Origin: an uncultured bacterium
Lineage (GTDB): Bacteria; Bacillota; Clostridia; Lachnospirales; Lachnospiraceae
Direction of reading: 5' to 3'
NCBI GenBank assembly: GCA_905215155.1
Contig: CAJMPJ010000041.1
Coordinates: forward strand, 1-31,221
DNA length: 31,221 nucleotides
Shown: one piece after another, positions 1 to 7,174 of the stretch
Position numbering within the stretch: the first letter of the stretch is position 1
How the letters are laid out: every line of letters starts with the position of its first letter
Notes under the pieces: generated by a model
Databases searched by the model: none
Seen by the model: only the letters and a program-made list of their open reading frames with translations
What the model was told of the DNA's origin: nothing
Program-made: the position numbers and the translations under genes

Positions 1-16
1 CGCAGATTTTAAAATA

Positions 17-55
17 AGACAAGCATACCACGTTGCTAAAAAGGTGTACCTTTTT
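17..55. repeat. Direct repeat copy 1 with palindromic core
   Basis: The 14-base box AGACAAGCATACCA (17-30) is followed after 7 bases by the 18-bp near-perfect palindrome AAAAAGGTGTACCTTTTT (38-55). The same two-part arrangement with identical internal spacing recurs at 148-186. Conserved spacing with a variable spacer suggests a two-part protein-binding site or recombination site rather than chance. The function is unknown. Confidence 0.7.
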
Positions 56-147
56 ATATCTGATCTTCAATCCCCCATCCTCTCATTTTTATTGTTGAAA
101 TATGGCGAAATTATGATTATAATATAATATGGTTGATTTTACTCATT

Positions 148-186
148 AGACAAGCATACCATCATGTCAAAAAGGTACACCTTTTT
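148..186. repeat. Direct repeat copy 2 with palindromic core
   Basis: The box AGACAAGCATACCA (148-161) is identical to copy 1. The core AAAAAGGTACACCTTTTT (169-186) is the exact reverse complement of the copy 1 core, so the central RY dinucleotide is inverted while the outer arms are the same. The offset from copy 1 is 131 bp. It could be an operator, a recombinase core or an iteron; the sequence alone does not decide. Confidence 0.7.
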
Positions 187-240
187 GTCAGATAAAATAA
201 AATGCGTACAGACAGCAAATACCAATATTCATACAAAATA

Positions 241-577
241 AACAAGGGCTGCGAATATATTAATCGTATATCCCCTGTTTCTCATATCCGTAACCATTCA
301 GTTCTCTTATAGTCCAGGCAAAAAGGTCTGCTAACGGAGTAACGTGTTTCAGAAGGGAGGTAGAAAGCCTATGTTTAATATCTTTCATACGGGTGAGAAG
401 AGTAAGTTCTCCTGGTAGTTGGCAGGAGATATAGCAGACGGACGGGAAAAAGCACCGGCTGTTAGAGTATACCATAAAAATGGAATTGTCAAACCTGTAC
501 GGTGAGACGTGAACAACGTTATTTTCCATGGAAACCAGTCTGAAGCAAAGGTCAATCATTGAGTGAAGGTGTAATAA
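241..577 (+). other. Gene-free leader with nested self-complementary segments
   Basis: No convincing reading frame is present on either strand. Several complementary segments are visible: GTCTGCTA (326-333) with TAGCAGAC (432-439), enclosing the 7-bp hairpin TCTCCTG (408-414)/CAGGAGA (423-429); ATGGAA (480-485) with TTCCAT (524-529); and an outer hairpin at about 241-279 with arms AACAAGGG and CCCCTGTT (one mismatch). This could be a structured 5' leader of the diguanylate cyclase gene. I do not recognise it as a c-di-GMP-I or c-di-GMP-II riboswitch or any other named class. Folding by eye gives low certainty. Confidence 0.25.
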
Positions 578-1642
578 ATGACGGAAAAAGATGCGAACAC
601 TCTTTTGGAGCAGATCTGCAATATGATATGGAACAGGCCGGCCGGCGGAAAGCTTGAGGACAAAAGCCAGGCTGGGCGGAAACCGCTTTATGCCTCCATA
701 AAACAAATCATCGGGCAGGTCAAGCAGGTGATAAAGGAAAATTACAGACAAAAGAGAAATTTTACAAGTGCTTTTTCCGGACTGTTTCATGAAGTGTCTG
801 TCCAGCTGGAAAAAGAAAAGAAATTCAATACCCTTCTGGTATCCATTTTGGATCGTTTAAAGGAATGGGTGATCGTAACAGAAGAAGAAACCGGAGAGAT
901 CCTATATGTCAATAAACTGGCTAAAAAACGGTTTTATGACCCGGAGACCGGAGGGATCGTCTGTGAAAAAGACTGTCCGTTTATGGCAAGAATTCAATCC
1001 TGCCACGGACAGGAGGCAGAACAGCGGTACGAGTTTCGGTGTTTCCATGATAAGATTTTTCAGGTTAAAGCATATTCGTTGCTTTGGGAGGATAAAAAAG
1101 CGGTGGTTCATCTTATTACAGATATTACCTGTCAGAAAGAAACTGAAGCATATTTGGAGGTCATGGCATACAAAGACGAGCTGACAGGACTTAATAACCG
1201 GAGAAATTGTCTGAAGACCATTGACAATTACATTAAAAGTGGCATCCCCTTCTCCATCTGCATGATTGATCTTGATGATTTAAAGCAGATCAATGACCAG
1301 GATGGACACTTACACGGGGACGAATATATAAAGCTGGTATCAGAGGAAATAAAAAAATCAGCTTGTGAAGAAGATTTCACCTGCCGGTACGGCGGAGATG
1401 AATTTGTGGTGTTATATAAAGGCTGCAGCCAGCAGACTGCCGCCGAAAGACTTGCTGCCATTGACCGGAATCTGGCTTCGGGAGATAAAAAATATCCCAT
1501 GTCCATCAGCTACGGCGTAGTATATGTTGAAACGGGAACAGATGTTCTTCCGGAAAGTGTTTTGAAAATAGCAGATGAACGGATGTATGCCTTTAAAAGA
1601 GAGCGGAAGCAAATGAAAGAGAATGGGGACGGTCTCATTTAG
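578..1642 (+). CDS. PAS-GGDEF diguanylate cyclase
   Basis: Probable diguanylate cyclase making the second messenger c-di-GMP from two GTP. The protein has 354 residues and no signal peptide or membrane segment, so it should be cytosolic. An N-terminal helical, charged region (about 1-80) precedes a PAS-like sensor fold (about 84-180, with the typical ETGEILYVNK start and an LITDIT end). The GGDEF catalytic domain spans about 190-345: the metal-binding Asp lies in MIDLDD (D231) and the active-site loop is RYGGDEF with GGDEF at 272-276. The inhibitory RxxD site expected just before the loop reads CEED, so its Arg is missing and product inhibition may be weak. The ATG at 578 directly follows an in-frame TAA and a modest GAAGG ribosome site. 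The ligand of the PAS domain is unknown. Next to it are DNA methylase genes with no obvious functional link. Confidence 0.88.
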   Translation: MTEKDANTLLEQICNMIWNRPAGGKLEDKSQAGRKPLYASIKQIIGQVKQVIKENYRQKRNFTSAFSGLFHEVSVQLEKEKKFNTLLVSILDRLKEWVIVTEEETGEILYVNKLAKKRFYDPETGGIVCEKDCPFMARIQSCHGQEAEQRYEFRCFHDKIFQVKAYSLLWEDKKAVVHLITDITCQKETEAYLEVMAYKDELTGLNNRRNCLKTIDNYIKSGIPFSICMIDLDDLKQINDQDGHLHGDEYIKLVSEEIKKSACEEDFTCRYGGDEFVVLYKGCSQQTAAERLAAIDRNLASGDKKYPMSISYGVVYVETGTDVLPESVLKIADERMYAFKRERKQMKENGDGLI

Positions 1643-1656
1643 ACCCTTATCTTTTC

Positions 1657-1685
1657 TTGTGTTTTTTCTCATTTTCCTTTATAAT
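1657..1685 (+). promoter_or_regulatory. Sigma-A-type promoter before the methylase pair
   Basis: TTGTGT (1657-1662), a 17-base spacer and a perfect TATAAT (1680-1685) lie just downstream of the cyclase stop and 36 bases before the first methylase start. The methylases are therefore probably transcribed independently of the cyclase gene. Confidence 0.6.
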
Positions 1686-1721
1686 GATATGCAGGTTAAA
1701 AGAAATGGGAGCAAGAAAAGA

Positions 1722-2771
1722 ATGAGATTTATTGGAAGCAAGACACTGCTGCTGGACCAGATCAAACAGGTGATTGATGATAAGGCGCCAGAGGCGAAAA
1801 GCTTTTGTGATATATTTTCCGGGACCGCTGCGGTTGCCAGATATTTTAAACAGTGGTATCAGGTCTGTTCCAATGACCTGCTGTACTTTTCCTACGTGCT
1901 GCAGCGGGCTACCGTTGAGAATGACAGCATGCCCGGGTTTGCTCTTTTAAAAGAGACTTTGGGAATTGAAGATCCGGTGGAGTACTTTAACGGAAGAGAG
2001 AAAAAACATTTAGAGGAGCTTCCAAAGGAGCGACGCTTTTTTCAGAATACCTATGCCCCTGAGGGGGGACGTATGTATTTAAACGATGAGAATGCCCTTC
2101 GCATCGACTTTGCCAGATGCAGCGTGGAGGACTGGAAGGCGGCTGGTTTATTAAACGACCATGAATATTATTATCTGGTTGCCTGCATCGTGGAGGGAAT
2201 TCCTTTTGTGTCCAATACTTCAGGGACTTATGGTGCATTCCATAAGACCTGGGAGAGGCGCAGCTATAAACGGTACGAGCTTTTCCGTCTTCCCGTCACC
2301 CACAACGGCAAGGAGAATAAGTGCTACAACGAGGACGGAGCGGAGCTATTGACCCGGCTCGAGGGAGACATCCTATACATTGATCCGCCGTATAATGCCC
2401 GCCAGTATCTATCCAATTACCATGTACTTGAGACAGCGGCCCGCTATGATTATCCCCAGGTGCGGGGCGTGACCGGACAGCGGCCCGACACAGGGCAGAA
2501 ATCAGAATTCTGCATGAAAGCGAAGGTGCTTCCTGCCTTTGAAAAGCTCCTCACCAATGCCAGGTTTACCCATATCATACTGAGCTACAGTACGGACGGG
2601 CTTATGAGCGTAAAGGAGATCGAAGAAGTCATGAAAGCCTGCGGAAAGCCGGAGACTTTTAAAGTCTATGAGATCCCTTACAGAAGGTATAAGAGCCGGA
2701 AGGTAAAGGAAACAGAGCGGTTGAAGGAGCTTCTGTTTTATATTGAGAAGCAGGTGCCGCCATGTTTATAA
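1722..2771 (+). CDS. D12-class DNA adenine N6-methyltransferase (first of pair)
   Basis: Methylates adenine N6 in DNA using S-adenosylmethionine. With the start at 1722 it has 349 residues beginning MRFIGSK, the usual opening of this family; the frame stays open upstream to 1623, but that part would be an unrelated hydrophobic extension. The SAM-binding motif is FCDIFSGTA (28-36) and the catalytic motif IV is DPPY at 221-224, followed by NARQYLSNYH, typical of the FokI/Dam (D12, alpha) class. The gene overlaps the next methylase by 10 bp, so the two are translationally coupled. Two different D12 methylases side by side are what type IIS systems with asymmetric sites use, one enzyme per strand; in M.FokI both halves are fused. 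No restriction endonuclease gene lies next to it in this window. The target sequence cannot be read from the protein. Confidence 0.85.
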   Translation: MRFIGSKTLLLDQIKQVIDDKAPEAKSFCDIFSGTAAVARYFKQWYQVCSNDLLYFSYVLQRATVENDSMPGFALLKETLGIEDPVEYFNGREKKHLEELPKERRFFQNTYAPEGGRMYLNDENALRIDFARCSVEDWKAAGLLNDHEYYYLVACIVEGIPFVSNTSGTYGAFHKTWERRSYKRYELFRLPVTHNGKENKCYNEDGAELLTRLEGDILYIDPPYNARQYLSNYHVLETAARYDYPQVRGVTGQRPDTGQKSEFCMKAKVLPAFEKLLTNARFTHIILSYSTDGLMSVKEIEEVMKACGKPETFKVYEIPYRRYKSRKVKETERLKELLFYIEKQVPPCL

Positions 2772-3613
2772 AAAGTCCTCTCAACTATACCGGGGGAAAG
2801 TTTAAGATTTTAGAGCCTGTTTTCCAGGCATTTCCAAAGGATATCAGAACCTTTGTGGATGTTTTTGCAGGGGGGTTTAACGTAGGCATCAATGCCGAGG
2901 CAGAACGGATCATTTGCAACGACCAAATCACATATTTAATTGAATTATTTAAACTGTTTCAAAAAACGGAAATAAACGAACTCCTAGATGAAATTAAGGG
3001 ACTGATTGAAGAATACGGGCTGACCCAGCAGAATACGGAAGGGTACTATGCCCTGCGGTCGGACTATAATAAGACAAAGGATTTAACCCGGCTTTTTGTA
3101 CTGACCTGTTATGCCTTTAATCATCAGATCCGCTTTAATAACAGCCATGAGTTCAATTCTCCCTTTGGAAGAAACCGGAGTTCCTTTAATGGCAGCATCG
3201 AAAAGAACTTAACTCAGTTTTGCGAGGCACTTCATAAAAAGAACATTGAGTTTTCCAATCTGGATTTTACAGAGCTCAATTATTCCGGTCTTGGAAAAGA
3301 AGATCTGGTTTACTGTGACCCGCCCTATTTGATTTCCACAGGTAATTATAACGACGGCAACCGTGGGTTTAAGGACTGGAAGGAAAAGGAAGAACGGGAG
3401 CTTTTGGAACTGCTGGACACTCTGGATGCCAGAGGGGTCCGGTTTGCTTTATCCAATGTGCTGTATCACAAGGGACTGTCTAACGATCTTTTGATTGAAT
3501 GGAGTAAGAAGTATCACATTCATTACATTGATAAGACTTATTCCAACTGCAATTATCAGTTCAAAGAGCGGAATGCCGTTACAGTGGAAGTGCTGATAAC
3601 CAATTATAAATAA
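2762..3613 (+). CDS. D12-class DNA adenine N6-methyltransferase (second of pair)
   Basis: A second adenine methylase, 283 residues, of the Dam-like D12 class but clearly different from its neighbour. The N-terminus KSPLNYTGGKFKI is the family's SAM-side motif, followed by motif I FVDVFAGGFNVG (31-42) and catalytic motif IV DPPY at 186-189. The C-terminal half carries conserved NCNYQFKERN, as in phage and Dam-like members. It starts inside the last codons of the upstream methylase (10-bp overlap) and ends just before a strong terminator, closing a two-gene operon. The likely role is to methylate the complementary strand of the same asymmetric site. It may belong to a restriction-modification system that has lost its nuclease, or to an orphan epigenetic pair. 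Confidence 0.85.
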   Translation: MFIKSPLNYTGGKFKILEPVFQAFPKDIRTFVDVFAGGFNVGINAEAERIICNDQITYLIELFKLFQKTEINELLDEIKGLIEEYGLTQQNTEGYYALRSDYNKTKDLTRLFVLTCYAFNHQIRFNNSHEFNSPFGRNRSSFNGSIEKNLTQFCEALHKKNIEFSNLDFTELNYSGLGKEDLVYCDPPYLISTGNYNDGNRGFKDWKEKEERELLELLDTLDARGVRFALSNVLYHKGLSNDLLIEWSKKYHIHYIDKTYSNCNYQFKERNAVTVEVLITNYK

Positions 3614-3618
3614 AAAAT

Positions 3619-3658
3619 ACAGATTTCTGGATTGAGATTCCGGGAGTCTGTTTTTTTA
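3619..3658 (+). terminator. Rho-independent terminator of methylase operon
   Basis: A 12-bp stem (3619-3630 with 3640-3651, including G-U pairs) and a 9-base loop are followed by a run of seven T (3651-3657). It lies five bases after the stop codon of the second methylase. Confidence 0.8.
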
Positions 3659-3660
3659 TT

Positions 3661-4060
3661 AGAATTAGAAAAGATTATAGTGTTAAGCAAAAGACTGCAA
3701 ATTTTGGCACTAAAAGTGTACAATTTCAGCTTTTAGGTTGAAAACTGTAATTATATAGATATACTTGAAATAACTGTAAGGTGATATAAAAAACATGCTG
3801 TTATGCGAATTATTGCCAATTCAATTTAAATCAATTACAACATATAAAAGAAAGCGGTGATTCCATTGTACTATATTAGTCCTGTAATAGCGTAGCAAGT
3901 AATTCTATAAAATTTTTTATACTAAGCTTTTATGGGGAGTTGCAGAATCTTTTGAATATAATCTTACCAACGAATTAGTTGTAGAAAATGTTAATGTACT
4001 TTAAGTGTAAAAATATTGTAAGTAAATATTTTTACTGTTATGATTAAGGAGGAAATTTAT
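3661..4060. other. AT-rich gene-free stretch, possible mobile-element remnant
   Basis: About 400 bases without a credible gene, much more AT-rich than the methylases before it. Three similar short motifs occur in a row: ACTGCAAATTTT (3694), GTGTACAATTT (3716) and ACTGTAATTAT (about 3744). This pattern recalls the multiple terminal repeats of IS21-family elements, but no transposase is present. A 24-codon open fragment ending in TAA at about 4003 (LWGVAESFEYNLTNEL...) could be the tail of a decayed gene. Both readings are weak. Confidence 0.25.
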
Positions 4061-4561
4061 ATGATAAAGAAAGTTTTGGGCCTTTTTTTAGCCGTTATGA
4101 TGTTAATGGGATTCAATATAATTTCATATGCAGCAAATGATAGTGGAAAAATTGAATTAAGCAAGCTTGATAAAATAGGCAATCTTACAGATATGGCAAA
4201 AGATATAGAAAATAAAAAAGGTATTGTAACACCCATGCTATGGACAGGAGAAAAGATACCACAAGTAACAAGCATTGATCTATATGATTATGGAACTCTT
4301 GAAAATGGAAATTTTGCTGTTATAATTGAAGTAATGGGATATGGAAGAGAAGATACATATTTTAATGGAAATAAAATAAGCTATATTCAAAACTCACCCA
4401 TCGTTTTATATGGCACAGGAGCAGATGGTTTTCTTTATTTATATGATTGCGGAGAAATTACTAATTCTGGAAATTATTTATTTAAAACAACCTTTACTTC
4501 GCAGGAGTATCCATACTCAAAGGTGAGTGCTTCTTATCCATTTGATATTACTGTTGATTGA
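4061..4561 (+). CDS. Small secreted protein of unknown function
   Basis: Not recognised. The frame opens at 4040, but AAGGAGG at 4046-4052 places the start at the ATG of 4061, giving 166 residues. The N-terminus MIKKVLGLFLAVMMLMGF followed by ISYAAND is a clear signal peptide with cleavage near residue 24, so the product should be exported. The mature part (about 140 residues) is mostly beta-strand-like with many Tyr, Gly and Asn, contains no Cys pair apart from a single YDCG, and has no cell-wall or membrane anchor. Codons are AT-rich compared with flanking genes, which suggests recent acquisition. It is followed by a perfect 13-bp hairpin and a second unknown gene in the same direction. Confidence 0.7.
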   Translation: MIKKVLGLFLAVMMLMGFNIISYAANDSGKIELSKLDKIGNLTDMAKDIENKKGIVTPMLWTGEKIPQVTSIDLYDYGTLENGNFAVIIEVMGYGREDTYFNGNKISYIQNSPIVLYGTGADGFLYLYDCGEITNSGNYLFKTTFTSQEYPYSKVSASYPFDITVD

Positions 4562-4576
4562 GTTAAAAGTTTTTTG

Positions 4577-4610
4577 TAATAGCTTTATATACCGATCTAT
4601 AAAGCTATTA
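4577..4610 (+). other. Perfect 13-bp hairpin between two unknown genes
   Basis: TAATAGCTTTATA (4577-4589) pairs perfectly with TATAAAGCTATTA (4598-4610) across an 8-base loop. No good T-run follows, so it is a weak terminator at best; it could also be an attenuator, an mRNA-stability element or a dyad operator for the gene at 4639. Confidence 0.5.
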
Positions 4611-4638
4611 TATATTCTACATCTGGAGGTTTGTTATA

Positions 4639-5205
4639 ATGATATCATCTGATTTGTTTACTTTAATAAATAGGCCCTATGACCAAAGAAATAGTTTGGG
4701 TAGTAAAAATTTTTCATCCTCTGCTTCAGATAGCTCTAATGATGAAAAAGCCACCAAAGTGCCAGATAATTCTTCTAGTTATAAGATGTATATGAAAAAG
4801 GGAGCATTGTATTCTGGTGGAAATGGGACTGGATTATCTTATTACCTTGAATATGCGGAGGGTTCAACGAAAGAAAATCCACTAGTGACCGCAAAGGGTG
4901 TAGATGAGAATGGGGATGAGTTTGAGCAAACGATTTCTATTAATGACATAAATCCAAAGAATGCCACCATTGTTGAATTACAATCTTTGGCCTCACATTA
5001 TGGAATTGGTGAAAAGATAATGGGTCTTAGTTCTTTGCCGGCAGAAATAAGAAACGTAGGACGCACTGATCGTGTCAATCTTTTTGAAGCTTTTGATAAA
5101 GGTATTAAGGATTTTCAAACGGTAGGGAGACATGATTTAGAAGCGCTTTATAAGAAAAATTATAATACATATTTAGAATTATTTGAGAGTTTAGGAATAG
5201 AGTAA
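4639..5205 (+). CDS. Hypothetical protein, Ser-rich N-terminus
   Basis: Not recognised. The protein has 188 residues with a good ribosome site (CTGGAGG, about 8 bases before the ATG). The first 50 residues are low-complexity and rich in Ser, Asn and Asp. Residues about 50-105 look like a short beta domain (ALYSGGNGTGLSYYLEYAEG). The rest is probably helical, beginning with the phrase INPKNATIVELQSLASHYG, a style I associate with multicopy clostridial hypothetical proteins. There is no signal peptide or membrane segment, so it is probably cytosolic. It shares the AT-rich codon use of the preceding secreted protein and ends at a shared terminator facing the pot operon. Whether the two genes form a functional pair cannot be judged. 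Confidence 0.65.
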   Translation: MISSDLFTLINRPYDQRNSLGSKNFSSSASDSSNDEKATKVPDNSSSYKMYMKKGALYSGGNGTGLSYYLEYAEGSTKENPLVTAKGVDENGDEFEQTISINDINPKNATIVELQSLASHYGIGEKIMGLSSLPAEIRNVGRTDRVNLFEAFDKGIKDFQTVGRHDLEALYKKNYNTYLELFESLGIE

Positions 5206-5215
5206 AGTTTATTTT

Positions 5216-5257
5216 AAAAGCGGAATCTCCGGTTTGTAAACCAGGGTTTCCGCTTTT
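5216..5257. terminator. Bidirectional terminator between convergent genes
   Basis: AAAAGCGGAA (5216-5225) pairs with TTCCGCTTTT (5248-5257), and an inner GGTTT/AAACC stem extends it. A-rich and T-rich flanks let it serve both the gene at 4639 (plus) and potD (minus). Confidence 0.85.
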
Positions 5258-5269
5258 GTTTTAAGTGGT

Positions 5270-6367
5270 TTAATTTGATTTTACTTCTTTCCAAGCTTCA
5301 TTATAAAGAGAATCCACTTCATCCCCAAGATACTTGTAAACCTCGCTGGTCTTTAACATGTTCTCATCCGGGAACAGAGCTTTATTGTTCTTTATTTCCG
5401 GATCAAGAAGGTCAAAGGCCCCTTTGTTTGGAGTCGGGTAGGTGATGTAATCAAAGTTCTTCTTTGCGATATCAGGACGGCTCAGGAAGTTGATCCATTT
5501 TTCCGCATTCTCTTTGTTGGGAGCATTGGCAGGAATGACCCAGGAGTCCAGCCAGAGGTTGGTTCCTTCCTCCGGAATCACATACTCTAAGGAATAATCA
5601 AGGTTTAAATCCTTTACTTCATTCTGGATATAAAGCATTTCCCCGGAGTAGATCACGCCTAATGCAGCCTCGCCGCCGATCATCTTATCCCGTACCTGGT
5701 CAATGACATAAGCCTGTACCAGCGGTTTCTGCTTGATCAGCAAATCCCTTGCTTCCTGGATCTCCGCTTCATTGGTGGTGTTCATAGAGTATCCCAGGGA
5801 CTTTAAAGCCACCATGAAGGCATCCCGGACGCTGTCCTGCATCAGAATGTTGTCTTTGAATTTCTCATCCCACAAATCGGACCATTTGGTAGGGACATCT
5901 TTTGGATCTACCATGCTGGTGTTATAGAGAATTCCCACGGTGCCCCAGCAGTAAGGAACGGAATATTTGTTTTCCGGGTCAAAGCTTTTGGACATCTCCA
6001 TGTATTTAGGGTCGATCTCCTTGATGTTTGGAACGTTGTCAAAATTGATCTCAGACAGAAGATTGTTTTCCGCCATCTTCTGGATCATATAGTCGGAAGG
6101 GCAGACCGCATCGTATTTTACGCCGCCCGCTTCAATGACCGGGTACATCTCTTCATTGGTCTCAAATAAGTCATAGATGACCTTGATTCCGGTTTCTTTT
6201 TCAAATTGTTCGATGACGGATTCATCAATGTATTCGCCCCAGTTGTAAACATAAACTTCTCCGGCACTTCCTGCTTTGGAGCTTTGTTTCCCGCAGCCGC
6301 TCAGCAGAGAGAGGGAGAGAACGGTCAAGGTACCAAATGCGAGAATTCTCAATAGACTTTTTTTCAT
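5270..6367 (-). CDS. potD: Spermidine/putrescine-binding lipoprotein
   Basis: Extracellular solute-binding protein of a polyamine ABC importer, captured on the cell surface as a lipoprotein. The signal peptide ends in the lipobox LLSGC, with the lipidated Cys near residue 25. The mature N-terminus VYVYNWGEYIDESVIEQF is the PotD/PotF hallmark, and the Trp and Asp residues that line polyamine sites are visible later (for example LWLDSWVIP). A first ATG at 6373 sits only 3 bases from the AGGAG, so the second ATG at 6367 (9 bases) is preferred; this gives 365 residues, normal for the family. It is the last gene of the operon, 15 bases after potC by this start, and ends at a bidirectional terminator. 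Exact polyamine preference is not visible. Confidence 0.92.
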   Translation of the reverse strand: MKKSLLRILAFGTLTVLSLSLLSGCGKQSSKAGSAGEVYVYNWGEYIDESVIEQFEKETGIKVIYDLFETNEEMYPVIEAGGVKYDAVCPSDYMIQKMAENNLLSEINFDNVPNIKEIDPKYMEMSKSFDPENKYSVPYCWGTVGILYNTSMVDPKDVPTKWSDLWDEKFKDNILMQDSVRDAFMVALKSLGYSMNTTNEAEIQEARDLLIKQKPLVQAYVIDQVRDKMIGGEAALGVIYSGEMLYIQNEVKDLNLDYSLEYVIPEEGTNLWLDSWVIPANAPNKENAEKWINFLSRPDIAKKNFDYITYPTPNKGAFDLLDPEIKNNKALFPDENMLKTSEVYKYLGDEVDSLYNEAWKEVKSN

Positions 6368-6382
6368 GTACATATTCTCCTG

Positions 6383-7174
6383 TTATTTTTTCTTTTTGGG
6401 TGCAAAATTGGTGATTAAAAGAAGCACCAGCACCGTTGCAAAGATGATGGTTGAAAGTGCGTACATGGAAGGCTTGATGCCGCGGCGCACTTCGCTGTAA
6501 ATGAGTGTCGATAACGTATTGATGCCGGCCCCTCTTGTGAAATGGGTGATGATAAAATCATCCAAAGACATGGTAAATGCCAGCAGAAAACCGGAAAGCA
6601 CGCCCGGAAGGATGTCCGGGAACACGACCTTAAAGAATGCCGAAGCCGGGGTGGCTCCTAAATCCATGGCAGCTTCGTAGGTACTTTTATCTGTCTGCTT
6701 TAACTTCGGCATGACGCTCAATATGACATACGGAATGTTAAAGGTAATATGTGCGATCAATATGGTCTGGAATCCCAAAGAGATTCCAAAGGCGATAAAT
6801 GCCAGCATGAGGGAGATTCCTGTTACGATATCCGCATTGAGCATGGGAATGTTGGTGATCCCCATCAAAAGAGAGCGGGGAACACGGTCCATGCTGTTGA
6901 TGGCAATGGCAGCTGCCGTTCCGATGATGACCGCGATCAGAGAGGATAGAAAAGCGATCAAAAGCGTATTGTAAAGGGCTGTCATTATGGTGCTGCTGGA
7001 AAACAGCTCTTTGTACCAGCTGAAGGTAAAACCGCCCCACTGGGTACGGGACTTGGAGCTGTTAAAGGAGAGGACTCCCATGGTGAAAATCGGTGCGTAA
7101 AGAAACAGCAGAATGATCACCAGATAAAAATCCTGTAAGCTCCGTTTGATAAAATCAAGTTTTCTGTTCATCAA
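6383..7174 (-). CDS. potC: Polyamine ABC transporter permease PotC
   Basis: Inner-membrane permease of the spermidine/putrescine importer, 263 residues with about six transmembrane helices. The conserved EAA loop that docks on the ATPase reads EAAMDLGATPASAFFKVVFPD, directly followed by LPGVLSGFLLAFTMSLDDFIITHF, the usual PotC sequence. The start codon overlaps the stop of potB in an ATGA arrangement, so the two permeases are translationally coupled. The length is typical and there are no defects. Confidence 0.93.
   Translation of the reverse strand: MMNRKLDFIKRSLQDFYLVIILLFLYAPIFTMGVLSFNSSKSRTQWGGFTFSWYKELFSSSTIMTALYNTLLIAFLSSLIAVIIGTAAAIAINSMDRVPRSLLMGITNIPMLNADIVTGISLMLAFIAFGISLGFQTILIAHITFNIPYVILSVMPKLKQTDKSTYEAAMDLGATPASAFFKVVFPDILPGVLSGFLLAFTMSLDDFIITHFTRGAGINTLSTLIYSEVRRGIKPSMYALSTIIFATVLVLLLITNFAPKKKK

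Noticed and set aside
241..577. c-di-GMP riboswitch or group II intron fragment
   Set aside because: The conserved bases of c-di-GMP-I and c-di-GMP-II aptamers are absent, and no intron boundary or domain V can be drawn; the similarity was limited to a short CTGTACGGTGAGACG stretch.
260..790. 176-codon open frame on the minus strand
   Set aside because: It runs antisense into the diguanylate cyclase gene, has no ribosome site and resembles no protein; its left part covers the self-complementary leader.
1623..1721. Longer methylase start at 1623
   Set aside because: It overlaps the cyclase end and the promoter at 1657-1685, and adds a hydrophobic stretch not found in D12 methylases.
3661..3760. 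Intact insertion sequence
   Set aside because: Only vague repeated motifs are present; there is no transposase and no matching opposite end in the window.
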